Shown piece after piece: positions 53,095-61,700 of a DNA stretch of 64,000 nucleotides. Every line of letters begins with the position of its first letter. The stretch's first letter is position 1. The DNA is taken from positions 1,178,001 to 1,242,000 of the forward strand of contig NZ_CP078079.1 in assembly GCF_020809045.1 (NCBI RefSeq), given 5' to 3'. The notes under the pieces are model-generated. The model had not been told where the DNA came from, did no database searches, and worked only from the letters and a program-made list of their open reading frames with translations. The position numbers were made by a program, and so were the translations under genes. The DNA comes from Pseudarthrobacter sp. L1SW. Its GTDB lineage: Bacteria > Actinomycetota > Actinomycetes > Actinomycetales > Micrococcaceae.

Positions 53095-53889
53095 TCAGGC
53101 TGAGACATCCCAGCTGATGTGGCGGCGGACGTCGGTGAGGTTCATGGACTGGGCAAGGAACAGGTCGTCCAGCATGTATTCGTCGACGGCGATGATCCGC
53201 AGCCAGTGCCCGTACTGGTCCGTGTCGGACTCCAGGGAGCGGCTGGAGACGCAGACCCCTGTCCCAAGGTCCACGCGAATCCGGGTACGGCCCGGCAGGC
53301 ACAGCGGAGCGGCGGGATCCACGGGGTGGTAGGCGGCGGTGGGGGACACAACAGCTTCAAGAGCGGGCCGGCCCTCATGCTCCCGGCGGCCAACCTCGTG
53401 GATCTCTACGGCGTTGCTGCCCGGGAACTCAAGGGGCACGGGGGCGTTGCCTGCGAGTTCCACCGGGTCCAGGGCTGCGGAGAAGCGACCGTTGCCGAAT
53501 CCCGGCTCGCCGTAGGCTGCCTCCGGGCGGCGGCGCACCAGGCCCAGGTCGTCATAGACGGGCGTCACCAGGTGGGGCGGGAGGAGCCACGATTTCCGGG
53601 TGGAGCTGGTGTAAAAGCCGTCCTTGGAATCATTGATTCCGGTGGTGCTGTGGAGGACCAGTCCGTCCGGGCTTTCGAGGCGGAGTGCCCCGGGGCGGCG
53701 CAGCCACGCGCGGACAAGCGGAGCCGCGGGACTGGGAGCCTCCGCGAAGGGCTCGTCCCAGTATTCAAAGCGCAACGACTGCCACTTCCAGGGGGAGGAG
53801 CGGCACAGGTCCCGGAACATCCCTGCGAGGTCTGTGGGGGCAGCACTCCTGTCCGGATCCGGCCGGTGCCGGGATTCCCACGTCGCCAT
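53095..53889 (-). CDS. Uncharacterised soluble protein
   Basis: I do not recognise a family. The 264-residue product has no membrane helix or signal. It is rich in Trp, Tyr, Pro and Arg, with several beta-type stretches (ALRLESPDGLVLHSTTGIN, TRIRVDLGTGVCVSSRSLES). The C-terminal DQYGHWLRIIAVDEYMLDDLF might fit a lipid- or lipoprotein-binding sheet, which is speculation. The start at ATG 53889 is favoured because TAAACT ends 6 nt upstream; the GTG two codons earlier would abut that box. It is back to back with the prepilin peptidase gene, 59 nt apart. Confidence 0.7.
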   Translation of the reverse strand: MATWESRHRPDPDRSAAPTDLAGMFRDLCRSSPWKWQSLRFEYWDEPFAEAPSPAAPLVRAWLRRPGALRLESPDGLVLHSTTGINDSKDGFYTSSTRKSWLLPPHLVTPVYDDLGLVRRRPEAAYGEPGFGNGRFSAALDPVELAGNAPVPLEFPGSNAVEIHEVGRREHEGRPALEAVVSPTAAYHPVDPAAPLCLPGRTRIRVDLGTGVCVSSRSLESDTDQYGHWLRIIAVDEYMLDDLFLAQSMNLTDVRRHISWDVSA

Positions 53890-53948
53890 ATCCACAGTTT
53901 ACGCGCGGCCAGTACTGCCGGGGAGCGGAAATCCAGTAGCATCCGAGG

Positions 53949-54503
53949 GTGATCCAACGACTGGGCGAACTGTGGCAGCACACCCCGCCGGCCTTCTGGC
54001 TGGTGCTGGCTGCCTGCGCCTACTTCGCGGTGATGGCCGTGCGGCTCACGGTCATTGACGTCCGCCACCACCTCCTGCCGAACCGGATCGTCTTCCCGTC
54101 CTACGCCGTTGCCGGTGTGCTCCTCCTCGCGGCGTCGGCCTTTCCCGGAACCGGTACCGGCGCGGACCCAGGCCCTCCCGGATTCCCCGCGGGCCTCCTG
54201 GCGCTTCCGGTGCTCCGGGTGGTGGCGGGAGCCGCCATCCTGTGGCTCTTCTACTTCATCCTCCGGGCGGCCTATCCACCCGGAATGGGATTCGGCGACG
54301 TAAAACTTGCAGGAGTCCTGGGCATGTACCTCGGCTACCTCGGCTGGGGCCACCTGTTTGCCGGTACCTTCCTGGCTTTCCTGCTGGGCGGCTTGTGGTC
54401 CATCATGCTCCTGGCTGCACGCAGGGGGACGTTGAAGTCCTCCATCCCGTTCGGGCCGTTTATGCTCGCCGGAACTGCTGCGGCCATGCTGCTTCCGGCC
54501 TGA
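53949..54503 (+). CDS. A24 family prepilin peptidase
   Basis: Aspartic protease of the type IV prepilin peptidase family, 184 residues with five or six membrane helices and no N-terminal methylase domain. The two catalytic Asp regions are visible: the first in LTVIDVRHHLLPNRIVF, the second in PGMGFGDVKLAG (GxGD motif). It would process prepilin-like signal peptides of Tad or type IV pili, but no pilin genes are in the window. TAGCAT ends 6 nt before the GTG, so a leaderless transcript is likely. Confidence 0.92.
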   Translation: MIQRLGELWQHTPPAFWLVLAACAYFAVMAVRLTVIDVRHHLLPNRIVFPSYAVAGVLLLAASAFPGTGTGADPGPPGFPAGLLALPVLRVVAGAAILWLFYFILRAAYPPGMGFGDVKLAGVLGMYLGYLGWGHLFAGTFLAFLLGGLWSIMLLAARRGTLKSSIPFGPFMLAGTAAAMLLPA

Positions 54504-54533
54504 TCCTGCCCGGCAGTTCGGTAGGCTGGCGGG

Positions 54534-55004
54534 ATGCCAGCGCCTGACTATGTCCTGAAACTCCGTAAGAAAATCGGGAACGATCCCCTCTGGGTCCCGG
54601 GGGTCCGCGGCGTGGTGGTGGACGCTTTGGGCCGCGTCCTGCTCGCGCAGCGGGCGGACAACCGTCAATGGGCACTGGTCAGCGGGATGCTGGAGCCCGG
54701 GGAGCAGCCGGCACGCGGCCTGGTGCGGGAGATCTTCGAGGAAACGGCGGTGGTGGCCGAACCCGAGCGAGTTGTTTCCGTAGGGGCGGTTGGCCCCTTC
54801 ACCTACCCGAACGGCGATGTGTGCGAGTTCCTGGACGTGGTGTTCCTCTGCCGCTACGTGTCCGGAACCGCCAGGGTGAACGACGACGAATCCGTTGCCG
54901 TCGGCTGGTTCGGCATTGATGAACTGCCTGAGCTCATGGCCGGTCACCTCACCAGCATCCGCCGTGCCCTGGCTCCGGCGGAAGCAGCCCACTTCGAACC
55001 CTGA
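54534..55004 (+). CDS. NUDIX hydrolase
   Basis: A 156-residue hydrolase of X-linked nucleoside diphosphates. The Nudix box runs from GMLEPGEQPARG to REIFEETAV, keeping the Gly, Glu, Arg-Glu and Glu-Glu residues but with Ala in place of the usual last Gly. PGVRGVVVDALGRVLLAQRA is the preceding strand pair. The substrate is unknown. TAGGCT ends 6 nt before the ATG (leaderless candidate). A long perfect hairpin separates it from the convergent fumC. Confidence 0.9.
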   Translation: MPAPDYVLKLRKKIGNDPLWVPGVRGVVVDALGRVLLAQRADNRQWALVSGMLEPGEQPARGLVREIFEETAVVAEPERVVSVGAVGPFTYPNGDVCEFLDVVFLCRYVSGTARVNDDESVAVGWFGIDELPELMAGHLTSIRRALAPAEAAHFEP

Positions 55005-55021
55005 GTCCCGCCGTGCTGGGG

Positions 55022-55069
55022 ACGACGGCGGCCGGTACCTTTCCTGCAAAAGGTACCGGCCGCCGTCGT
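55022..55069. terminator. Bidirectional terminator between the NUDIX gene and fumC
   Basis: A perfect 21-bp inverted repeat, arm ACGACGGCGGCCGGTACCTT plus one further pair, around a CCTGCA loop between convergent stops. It is the longest perfect terminator stem in the window and carries the recurrent GACGGCG core. Confidence 0.9.
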
Positions 55070-55091
55070 GCTTTAGCTGGGGTTTGGCTGT

Positions 55092-56522
55092 TTACTTGGC
55101 CTTGTGGGCAGGGGCCGTCATGGTGGTGACGTCCAGTGCCTTGTCCAGATCCGCTTCGGAGACTTGGCCCTCGCCGTCACCGACGAAGCCCAGCTTCTCG
55201 GTGGCCTGGCGCACGGTGAGGCCCTCGGCTACGGCCGTCTTGGCGATCTTGGCCGCGTTCTCGTAACCGATGTACTTGTTCAGGGGGGTGACGATGGACG
55301 GGGAAGCCTCGGCCAGGAAGCGTGCGCGTTCCACGTTGGCGGTGATGCCGTCGATCATCTTGTCCGCCATGACCCGGCTGGTGTTGGCCAGCAGGCGGAT
55401 GGATTCCAGCAGGTTGGCGGCCATGACGGGGATGCCGACGTTCAGCTCGAAGGCGCCGTTGGTGCCGGACCAGGCGATGGCGGTGTCGTTGCCGATGACC
55501 TGCGCGCAGACCATGATGGACGCCTCGCAGATCACAGGGTTGACCTTGCCGGGCATGATCGAGGATCCGGGCTGCAAGTCCGGGATGGCGATCTCGCCCA
55601 GGCCCGTGTTGGGGCCGGAGCCCATCCAGCGGAGGTCGTTGTTGATCTTCATGAAGGAGATGGCGATGTTGCGCAGCTGGCTGGACGCCTCGATCAGGCC
55701 GTCGCGGTTGGCCTGCGCCTCGAAGTGGTCGCGGGCCTCGGTGAGCGGAAGCCCGGTGTCCGTTGCCAGCAGTTCGATGACGCGCTCCGGGAAGCCGGCC
55801 GGGGTGTTGATGCCGGTGCCCACGGCCGTGCCGCCGAGCGGAACCTCGGCAACGCGGGGGAGCGAGGCGTTGATGCGCTCGATGCCGTAGCGGACCTGCG
55901 CGGCGTAGCCGCCGAACTCCTGGCCGAGGGTCACCGGGGTGGCATCCATAAGGTGGGTGCGGCCGGACTTGACCACGTCCTTGAACTCAACAGCCTTGCG
56001 CTCCAAGGACTCGGCCAGGTAGCCGAGGGCCGGGATGAGGTCGTTGATCAGCGCGGAGGTGGCAGCTACGTGGACGGACGTGGGGAACACGTCGTTGGAG
56101 GACTGCGAGGCGTTGACGTGGTCGTTCGGGTGGACAACCTTGTCGCTGCCGGCGGCCTTGAGGGCACGCGAGGCAAGCTCGGCGATGACCTCGTTGGTGT
56201 TCATGTTGGAGGACGTGCCGGAGCCCGTCTGGAAGACGTCGATGGGGAAGTCGCCGTCGTACTTGCCGGCGGCAACCTCATCGGCTGCGCCTGCGATCGC
56301 CTTGGCCAGCTCGCCGTCGAGCACACCCAGTTCAGCGTTGGCCTGGGCGGCAGCCTTCTTGACCCGGGCCAGTGCTTCAATGTGCGCACGTTCCAGGGTC
56401 TTGCCGGAAATGGGGAAGTTCTCCACTGCCCGCTGCGTCTGCGCGCGGTACAGTGCGTTCACGGGGACGCGGACTTCGCCCATCGTGTCATGTTCAATGC
56501 GGAACTCTTCAGTGGAAGTCAT
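55092..56522 (-). CDS. fumC: Class II fumarate hydratase
   Basis: TCA-cycle enzyme interconverting fumarate and malate, 476 residues, acting after succinate dehydrogenase (encoded at 5.1-8.7 kb). The superfamily signature [12 protein letters not shown] is intact. [32 protein letters not shown] and [15 protein letters not shown] form the active site. It ends in a short Lys-rich tail. TAAGCT ends 6 nt before the ATG with no ribosome site, so it is probably leaderless. Confidence 0.97.
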   Translation of the reverse strand: MTSTEEFRIEHDTMGEVRVPVNALYRAQTQRAVENFPISGKTLERAHIEALARVKKAAAQANAELGVLDGELAKAIAGAADEVAAGKYDGDFPIDVFQTGSGTSSNMNTNEVIAELASRALKAAGSDKVVHPNDHVNASQSSNDVFPTSVHVAATSALINDLIPALGYLAESLERKAVEFKDVVKSGRTHLMDATPVTLGQEFGGYAAQVRYGIERINASLPRVAEVPLGGTAVGTGINTPAGFPERVIELLATDTGLPLTEARDHFEAQANRDGLIEASSQLRNIAISFMKINNDLRWMGSGPNTGLGEIAIPDLQPGSSIMPGKVNPVICEASIMVCAQVIGNDTAIAWSGTNGAFELNVGIPVMAANLLESIRLLANTSRVMADKMIDGITANVERARFLAEASPSIVTPLNKYIGYENAAKIAKTAVAEGLTVRQATEKLGFVGDGEGQVSEADLDKALDVTTMTAPAHKAK

Positions 56523-56610
56523 GGGGCTAGCTTAGGACGCACGGGCGCCGCATCGAAAACCGTGAACTGCTTGCTACGAGCCCCCGGGCCACGGGAGTTT
56601 TGCGGAGTTC

Positions 56611-57225
56611 CTAGTGCTCACCGATTCCGGAAACAAGGTTTGCGCGGCCTTCGGCAAGGCTGTACGAAAGGCCGATCACCGCGGTCCGGCCGGAGCCGAT
56701 TGCGTCGGAAATCACACGGGAGCTGTCCACGAGGCGCTGCGAGGTCTGCTTGACGTGCTCCACCACCATGTCGTTGACCTCGGTTTCGTCGTTGCGCAGG
56801 GAAGTGAGGACCGACGGGGTGATCCGCTCCACCAGGTCCCGGATGAAGCCTGCCGGCATCTCACCGGTTTCCACCGCGGACTTCGTGGCGCTGACGGCGC
56901 CGCAGCTGTCGTGCCCCAGGATCACGATCAAGGGCACCCCCAGCACTGCCACGCTGTACTCCAGCGACCCCAGGACGGCGTCGTCAATGACCTGGCCGGC
57001 CGTCCTGACGACGAAGACGTCGCCAAGCCCCACGTCGAAGATGATCTCGGCGGCCAGCCGCGAATCGGAGCAGCCAAAGATCACGGCGAAGGGGTGCTGG
57101 TTCTCCACGAGGGAGGACCGCCGTGAGGCGTCCTGGTTGGGATGGGAGGTCTCGCCGTTGACGAAGCGTTCGTTTCCTTCGCGCAGACGGCGCCAGGCGA
57201 GTGCGGGAGTCAGATAGGTAGCCAC
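56611..57225 (-). CDS. Beta-class carbonic anhydrase
   Basis: Zinc enzyme hydrating CO2 to bicarbonate, 204 residues. The zinc ligands are the Cys and Asp-Arg pair of IFGCSDSRLAAEIIFD and the His and Cys of VILGHDSCGAVSA. FVVRTAGQVID and LGSLEYSVAVLGVPLI are further family blocks. The GTG start lies 9 nt after the DUF4245 stop, yet TAAGGT ends exactly 6 nt before it, so it may be expressed both from its own leaderless promoter and by read-through. Confidence 0.94.
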   Translation of the reverse strand: MATYLTPALAWRRLREGNERFVNGETSHPNQDASRRSSLVENQHPFAVIFGCSDSRLAAEIIFDVGLGDVFVVRTAGQVIDDAVLGSLEYSVAVLGVPLIVILGHDSCGAVSATKSAVETGEMPAGFIRDLVERITPSVLTSLRNDETEVNDMVVEHVKQTSQRLVDSSRVISDAIGSGRTAVIGLSYSLAEGRANLVSGIGEH

Positions 57226-57234
57226 GCGCCTACC

Positions 57235-57915
57235 TTACGGGGCGGCGGCGGCGGAGGGTGAAACTGTGACAGCCGGGTTGCTTTCCAGGGCCACGACGAC
57301 GGCGTCCGCCAGGGCGGCGAACTCGTCCAGTGGGGCCTCCCCGGACAGGACAACGGTAGTGCCGCGGTAATCCAGCACCAGGGACTTTTCGCCCTTTCCG
57401 GTGTCCCGAAGCTGCCAGTCCTGCCCGCCGGCGTTCCGGGAGCCGGTGACGGGTGCGTTCATGGTTTGCTGCAGGAGCCAGGTGGGATTGGCGCTCCGGG
57501 TCTGGACCAGGCCGATGAAGGACTCCTTGGGCGTCAGGTAGCCGACTTCCCACGTGGGGACACCACTTCCGGTTCCGGCTTCCCACCGGGCGTAGTTCGG
57601 CCGGAAAGCGTTGCCGGTATCCGGCGCCACCGGTGTGAATCCCGCCACATCAGTGGCGTTCCGCGCGCTGGCCGCCACGTCGATGTTCGGGCGGTAGCCG
57701 TCGCTCTTGGGGAGCGGATTCATGAGGATGATGGGGAGGAACGCGGCAATGCTCACCACCAAGGCGATGACCATGCCAAGCACCGAGGCGTTGGCGCGTT
57801 TGGCGGCTGCGGCCGGAATGACGGGCTTAACCTGCCCCTGCCCTGCCGTGGCGCCGGATCCGCTGCTGCCTCCGGATCCGTGCGGCTCGGGAGTGGGAGT
57901 GGTCTTTTCCTGCAT
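57235..57915 (-). CDS. DUF4245 membrane protein
   Basis: Actinobacterial DUF4245 protein of 226 residues. A disordered Gly/Ser/Pro N-terminus is followed by one membrane helix (about residues 44-66, SVLGMVIALVVSIAAFLPII) and an extracytoplasmic domain containing TWEVGYLTPKESFIGLVQT and a WQLRDTGKGEKSLVLDYRG stretch. It lies upstream of and divergent from glpX, as in many actinobacteria, but has no known function. The ATG at 57915 has GAGGGG 7 nt upstream. It ends in an Ala-rich tail. Confidence 0.87.
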   Translation of the reverse strand: MQEKTTPTPEPHGSGGSSGSGATAGQGQVKPVIPAAAAKRANASVLGMVIALVVSIAAFLPIILMNPLPKSDGYRPNIDVAASARNATDVAGFTPVAPDTGNAFRPNYARWEAGTGSGVPTWEVGYLTPKESFIGLVQTRSANPTWLLQQTMNAPVTGSRNAGGQDWQLRDTGKGEKSLVLDYRGTTVVLSGEAPLDEFAALADAVVVALESNPAVTVSPSAAAAP

Positions 57916-58125
57916 GTCATTCACCCCTCTATAGTCGCCCATGCCGGCAGCCAACTTCCATTTGGCCGCCGTCGGCCCGCTGGATCGGCCTGCTGGCACA
58001 TTGCGCCGTTGCGTCATCCGCCGCCGGGCAGGCGGTGCCGCGACTATGATCGGTATCAGAGGAATCACCGCCCTGCTGCACCGGCTGGGTGGGTTCAATG
58101 ATCGCCACTCGAAGAAGAGGTTCAC

Positions 58126-59163
58126 GTGTCACCAGCGTCCATGACCCAGAAGTACTCCACGCTCTCCCCGTCCCTTGCAGTGGGCAACGATGAGCCGGAC
58201 CGCAACCTTGCCCTCGAGCTTGTCCGCGTGACCGAAGCCGCTGCCATTGCCGGCGGCCACTGGGTTGGCTTCGGAGACAAGAACAAGGCCGACGGCGCCG
58301 CCGTCGACGCCATGCGCTCCTTCCTGCAGACCGTCCACTTCAATGGCGTTGTGGTCATCGGCGAAGGCGAAAAAGACGAAGCCCCCATGCTGTTCAACGG
58401 CGAACGCGTTGGCGACGGTACCGGCCCCGAATGCGACGTCGCCGTTGACCCCATCGACGGCACCAGGCTGACCGCGCTGGGCATCAACAACGCCCTGGCC
58501 GTCCTTGCCGTCGCCGAGCGAGGTTCCATGTTCGACCCCTCCGCCGTGTTCTACATGGAGAAGCTGGTCACCGGGCCGGAAGCCGCGGACATGGTGGACC
58601 TCCGCCTCCCGGTCAAGCAGAACCTGCACCTGATCGCCAAGGCCAAGGGCGTCAAGGTCAACCAGCTCAACGTCATGATCCTTGACCGCGACCGCCACAA
58701 GCCGCTGGTGGAGGAAATCCGCGAGGCAGGCGCGCGCACGAAGTTCATCATGGACGGCGACGTTGCAGGCGCCATCGCCGCTGCCCGGTCCGGCACCGGC
58801 GTTGACGCGCTGATGGGCATTGGCGGCACCCCCGAAGGCATCGTTGCGGCCTGCGCCATCAAGTCCCTCGGCGGCGTGATCCAGGGCCGGCTCTGGCCCA
58901 CCAGCGACGAAGAGAAGCAGAAGGCCATCGACGCCGGCCACGACCTTGATCGGGTCCTGTCCACCAACGACCTCGTCTCCAGCGACAACTGCTACTTCGC
59001 GGCCACCGGCATCACCGACGGCGACCTGCTCAAGGGCGTGCGGTACTCCAAGGACAGGGTCCTCACGCAGTCCATCGTGATGCGTTCCAAGTCCGGCACC
59101 ATCCGTTTCGTGGACGGCGAGCACCGCGCCGACAAGTGGGAAGGGTACGCCCGCAAGAGCTGA
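58126..59163 (+). CDS. glpX: Class II fructose-1,6-bisphosphatase
   Basis: Gluconeogenic phosphatase of the GlpX type, 345 residues, the usual FBPase of actinobacteria. Metal and phosphate motifs are GFGDKNKADGAAVDAM, VIGEGEKDEAPML and VAVDPIDGTRLTA, with MGIGGTPEGIVAACA and GRLWPTSDEE further on. The GTG at 58126 has AAGAGG 6 nt upstream; an ATG five codons later is possible. A TATGAT box (58045-58050) about 75 nt upstream may be its -10. A perfect hairpin follows. Confidence 0.95.
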   Translation: MSPASMTQKYSTLSPSLAVGNDEPDRNLALELVRVTEAAAIAGGHWVGFGDKNKADGAAVDAMRSFLQTVHFNGVVVIGEGEKDEAPMLFNGERVGDGTGPECDVAVDPIDGTRLTALGINNALAVLAVAERGSMFDPSAVFYMEKLVTGPEAADMVDLRLPVKQNLHLIAKAKGVKVNQLNVMILDRDRHKPLVEEIREAGARTKFIMDGDVAGAIAAARSGTGVDALMGIGGTPEGIVAACAIKSLGGVIQGRLWPTSDEEKQKAIDAGHDLDRVLSTNDLVSSDNCYFAATGITDGDLLKGVRYSKDRVLTQSIVMRSKSGTIRFVDGEHRADKWEGYARKS

Positions 59164-59183
59164 CGTCCAGCCCGGCCCCGCCC

Positions 59184-59220
59184 GGAGAGCCCGGAGTGCA
59201 CAGCGCACTCCGGGCTCTCC
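59184..59220 (+). terminator. Terminator after glpX
   Basis: A perfect 16-bp stem (arm GGAGAGCCCGGAGTGC) with a 5-nt ACAGC loop, 20 nt after the stop, followed by CGTTAAGG. Confidence 0.8.
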
Positions 59221-59249
59221 CGTTAAGGCGTTGGTATAGGGTTGAAGCC

Positions 59250-60305
59250 ATGATTCCTGCTGTTGTGCCCTGTACTGACCGCGCCCTCTGGGATGACCAC
59301 GTTGACCGGTTCCAGGGACATCCGCAACAGCTCTGGGGGTGGGGCGAGACCAAGGCAATGCACGGCTGGTCCGTGGACCGGGTGCTCATCAATGACGGCG
59401 GAAACACCATTGGCTGCGCACAGCTGCTGGTCCGGCGCCTGCCCCTTCCGTTCCGTGCGCTGGTGTACATTCCCCGTGGCCCCATGTGTGCGCCGGAGAA
59501 TGCCCAAGCGGTCCTCAACAGCCTGGCCGGGCATGCCGCCGCCCGCCACCGCGGAGTGGCCCTGAGCATCGAACCTGACTGGGACCAGGATTCCGTCTTC
59601 GCCGGTGCTGTGGCGGCCGCAGGCTTCCGGCCCTCCAGCAATACGGTGCTGATCCCGCGGACCCTGATCCTTGACCTCACCCGGACTGATGACGAACTCA
59701 TGGCGGACATGTCCAAGTCCACCCGCGCCAACATCCGCAAGGCCATGCGCAGCGACGTGGAGTTCCGCAAGGTGAAGAACGACGCGGAGCTTGAGCAGGT
59801 GCTGGCGATCTACCACGAGACGGCGGAGCGTGCCGGATTCGGGATCCACGAGGACCAGTACTACCGGGACATCTTCAGGAACATGGGGGACGGCTCGCCA
59901 ATCATCGGGGCGTTCGACGGCGAGCAGCTGCTGGCGTTCGTCTGGCTCGCCAGGAGCGCCTCCACCGCCTTCGAGCTCTACGGCGGCGTTTCCGCCGAGG
60001 GGCAGAAGCAGCGGGTCAACTACGGCGTGAAGTGGGCGGCGCTGCAGGCAATGCGGGAGGACGGCTGCTCCCGCTACGACTTTAACGGCCTGCTCAACGA
60101 CGGCATCTCGGACTTCAAGAAGCAGTTCGCCAAGCACGAGAACATGCTCCTGGGCACCTGGGAGAAGCCGCTCTCGCCGTTCTACCCCGCCTATGCCCAG
60201 GCCATGCCGCTGGCGCGCCGCGGGCTGCAGACCGGCCGGCGGCTGCTGAAGGCTGCTGCCGGCAAGGCCCGCCCCATGCTCCGGAAGCTGCGCCCGGGCA
60301 GCTAA
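59250..60305 (+). CDS. FemAB/FemX family peptidoglycan bridge aminoacyltransferase
   Basis: A 351-residue protein of the FemABX fold (tandem GNAT-like domains), which adds amino acids from aminoacyl-tRNA to the lipid II stem peptide. Key segments are FQGHPQQLWGWGETKAMHGW, YIPRGPMC, KSTRANIRKAMRSDVEFRK, YHETAERAGFGIHEDQYY and the C-terminal GCSRYDFNGLLND followed by FKKQF. Micrococcaceae have interpeptide bridges, so a wall role fits. The basic tail may contact lipid or tRNA. TAGGGT ends 7 nt before the ATG (leaderless candidate). Confidence 0.9.
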   Translation: MIPAVVPCTDRALWDDHVDRFQGHPQQLWGWGETKAMHGWSVDRVLINDGGNTIGCAQLLVRRLPLPFRALVYIPRGPMCAPENAQAVLNSLAGHAAARHRGVALSIEPDWDQDSVFAGAVAAAGFRPSSNTVLIPRTLILDLTRTDDELMADMSKSTRANIRKAMRSDVEFRKVKNDAELEQVLAIYHETAERAGFGIHEDQYYRDIFRNMGDGSPIIGAFDGEQLLAFVWLARSASTAFELYGGVSAEGQKQRVNYGVKWAALQAMREDGCSRYDFNGLLNDGISDFKKQFAKHENMLLGTWEKPLSPFYPAYAQAMPLARRGLQTGRRLLKAAAGKARPMLRKLRPGS

Positions 60306-60337
60306 CGCAGCCGGTCGCAACGCGCAGCCAGCCAAGA

Positions 60338-60384
60338 TAAAGGGCGACGGCGTCACCCGAGTGGGGTGCCGCCGTCGCCCTTTA
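60338..60384. terminator. Bidirectional terminator between the femAB-type gene and manA
   Basis: A 15-bp stem TAAAGGGCGACGGCG / CGCCGTCGCCCTTTA, one mismatch, then CACCC/GGGTG around a short loop, between convergent genes. It has A/T-rich flanks on both sides and the GACGGCG core. Confidence 0.88.
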
Positions 60385-60402
60385 CTGTTGCTGGCGGAGC
60401 CG

Positions 60403-61674
60403 CTAGCTGCGGGCGGAGGACGGCGAAAGGCCCGTGGTCACGGCGAAAGCAAGCGCAGGCTCAGTGCTCCCGGCCACCGGGTGGACGTTGACCGGAGCCT
60501 CGGCGGCGGCCAGGAAGGCGCTGCCGCCGCGGGAGAGCTGCAGGTCGCCCTTGGGCGAATCCAGGTAAATGTCCCCGGCCACGACTATCACCACTGCCGC
60601 GCCGGACTGTGCCAGCGGAACGGGTCCCGCGTCGGGTGGGAGCACGATGCGCTGCAGCTGGAATTCCTCGAACGGCGGGCGGAACAGCTCCTGGTCCAGG
60701 ACTGTCCTTTCGGCAGCGAGCATGGGCACGGCGACGGGCTGGAAGTCAACGGTCCGCAGGAGTTCGGGCACATCCACGAACTTGGGCGTGAGGCCACCGC
60801 GCAGGACGTTGTCCGAGGATGCCATCACCTCAACGCCCAGGCCGTGCAGGTACGCGTGGACGTTGCCGGCTGGCAGGTAGACCGCCTCACCCGGTGCCAG
60901 CGAGATGCGGTTCAGCAGCAGGGAGATCAGGACCCCGGGATCGCCGGGGTACTTTTCATTCAGGCTGATCACCGTATTGAGCTCGGCCTCATACGGGGCA
61001 AGGGGCGCCCCGGAGAGGAGCGCCGCCACCACCAGCGCCGTATCATCAGCCACGGACTGGCCGCCGCTGATCAGGCGCTCGAAGGCCTTGCGCAGGCCCG
61101 CGCCCTCGTCGCCTGACTGGAGGTCCGCAAGCAGGGCATTGACCAGCGCGGGCGCCTCGCCCTCCACCGAGCCGAAGGCGGCGGCCACGTGGTGCAGGAT
61201 CTCCACCGTCCGGGCTGCCGGACGGAAACCGCACAGTGCCTCAAACGGCGTCAGGGCGAGAATCATCTCCGGCTTGTGGTTGTCGTCCCGGTAGTTCCGG
61301 TTGGCAGCGTCCGGGGCGAGGCCCTGGGCGTTTTCCCGCGCAAAGCCCGCCCTCGCCTGTTCAAGGCTCGGATGGACCTGCAGGGACAGCGGCTGGGCTG
61401 CAGCCAGGATCTTGGCCAGGAACGGCAGCCGCGGACCGAAGCGGGCAACGGAGTCCGCCCCCAGGAAATGTTCCGGATCGCGCGCGATCAGGGCGTCCAG
61501 GGCCGTGGTCGCCGAGCCGTCCTCAGGGACGCTGGCGACCGAGGGCGAATCGGGGTGCGCGCCGATCCATAGTTCAGCTTCGGGGCCGCCGGACTCCGGG
61601 CGCCCCAGCAAGGCGGCGATGGCCGTCGTCGAACCCCAGGCGTAGTCCCGCAGGACGTTGTGAATCTGGTACAA
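60403..61674 (-). CDS. manA: Mannose-6-phosphate isomerase, class I
   Basis: Zinc isomerase interconverting fructose-6-phosphate and mannose-6-phosphate, feeding GDP-mannose synthesis with the guanylyltransferase at 8.9 kb. Motifs are MYQIHNVLRDYAWGST, ELWIGAHPDSPS, the zinc residues in LQVHPS and DDNHKPEMILAL, the YLPAGNVHAYL signature and ASSDNVLRGGLTPK. I chose TTG 61674, preceded by GAAGGAACGG, giving 423 residues; an in-frame GTG at 61716 adds 14 non-conserved residues. It lies 26 nt after the LCP gene on the same strand. Confidence 0.94.
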   Translation of the reverse strand: MYQIHNVLRDYAWGSTTAIAALLGRPESGGPEAELWIGAHPDSPSVASVPEDGSATTALDALIARDPEHFLGADSVARFGPRLPFLAKILAAAQPLSLQVHPSLEQARAGFARENAQGLAPDAANRNYRDDNHKPEMILALTPFEALCGFRPAARTVEILHHVAAAFGSVEGEAPALVNALLADLQSGDEGAGLRKAFERLISGGQSVADDTALVVAALLSGAPLAPYEAELNTVISLNEKYPGDPGVLISLLLNRISLAPGEAVYLPAGNVHAYLHGLGVEVMASSDNVLRGGLTPKFVDVPELLRTVDFQPVAVPMLAAERTVLDQELFRPPFEEFQLQRIVLPPDAGPVPLAQSGAAVVIVVAGDIYLDSPKGDLQLSRGGSAFLAAAEAPVNVHPVAGSTEPALAFAVTTGLSPSSARS

Positions 61675-61700
61675 AAACCGTTCCGTTCCTTCGTGGGTTG

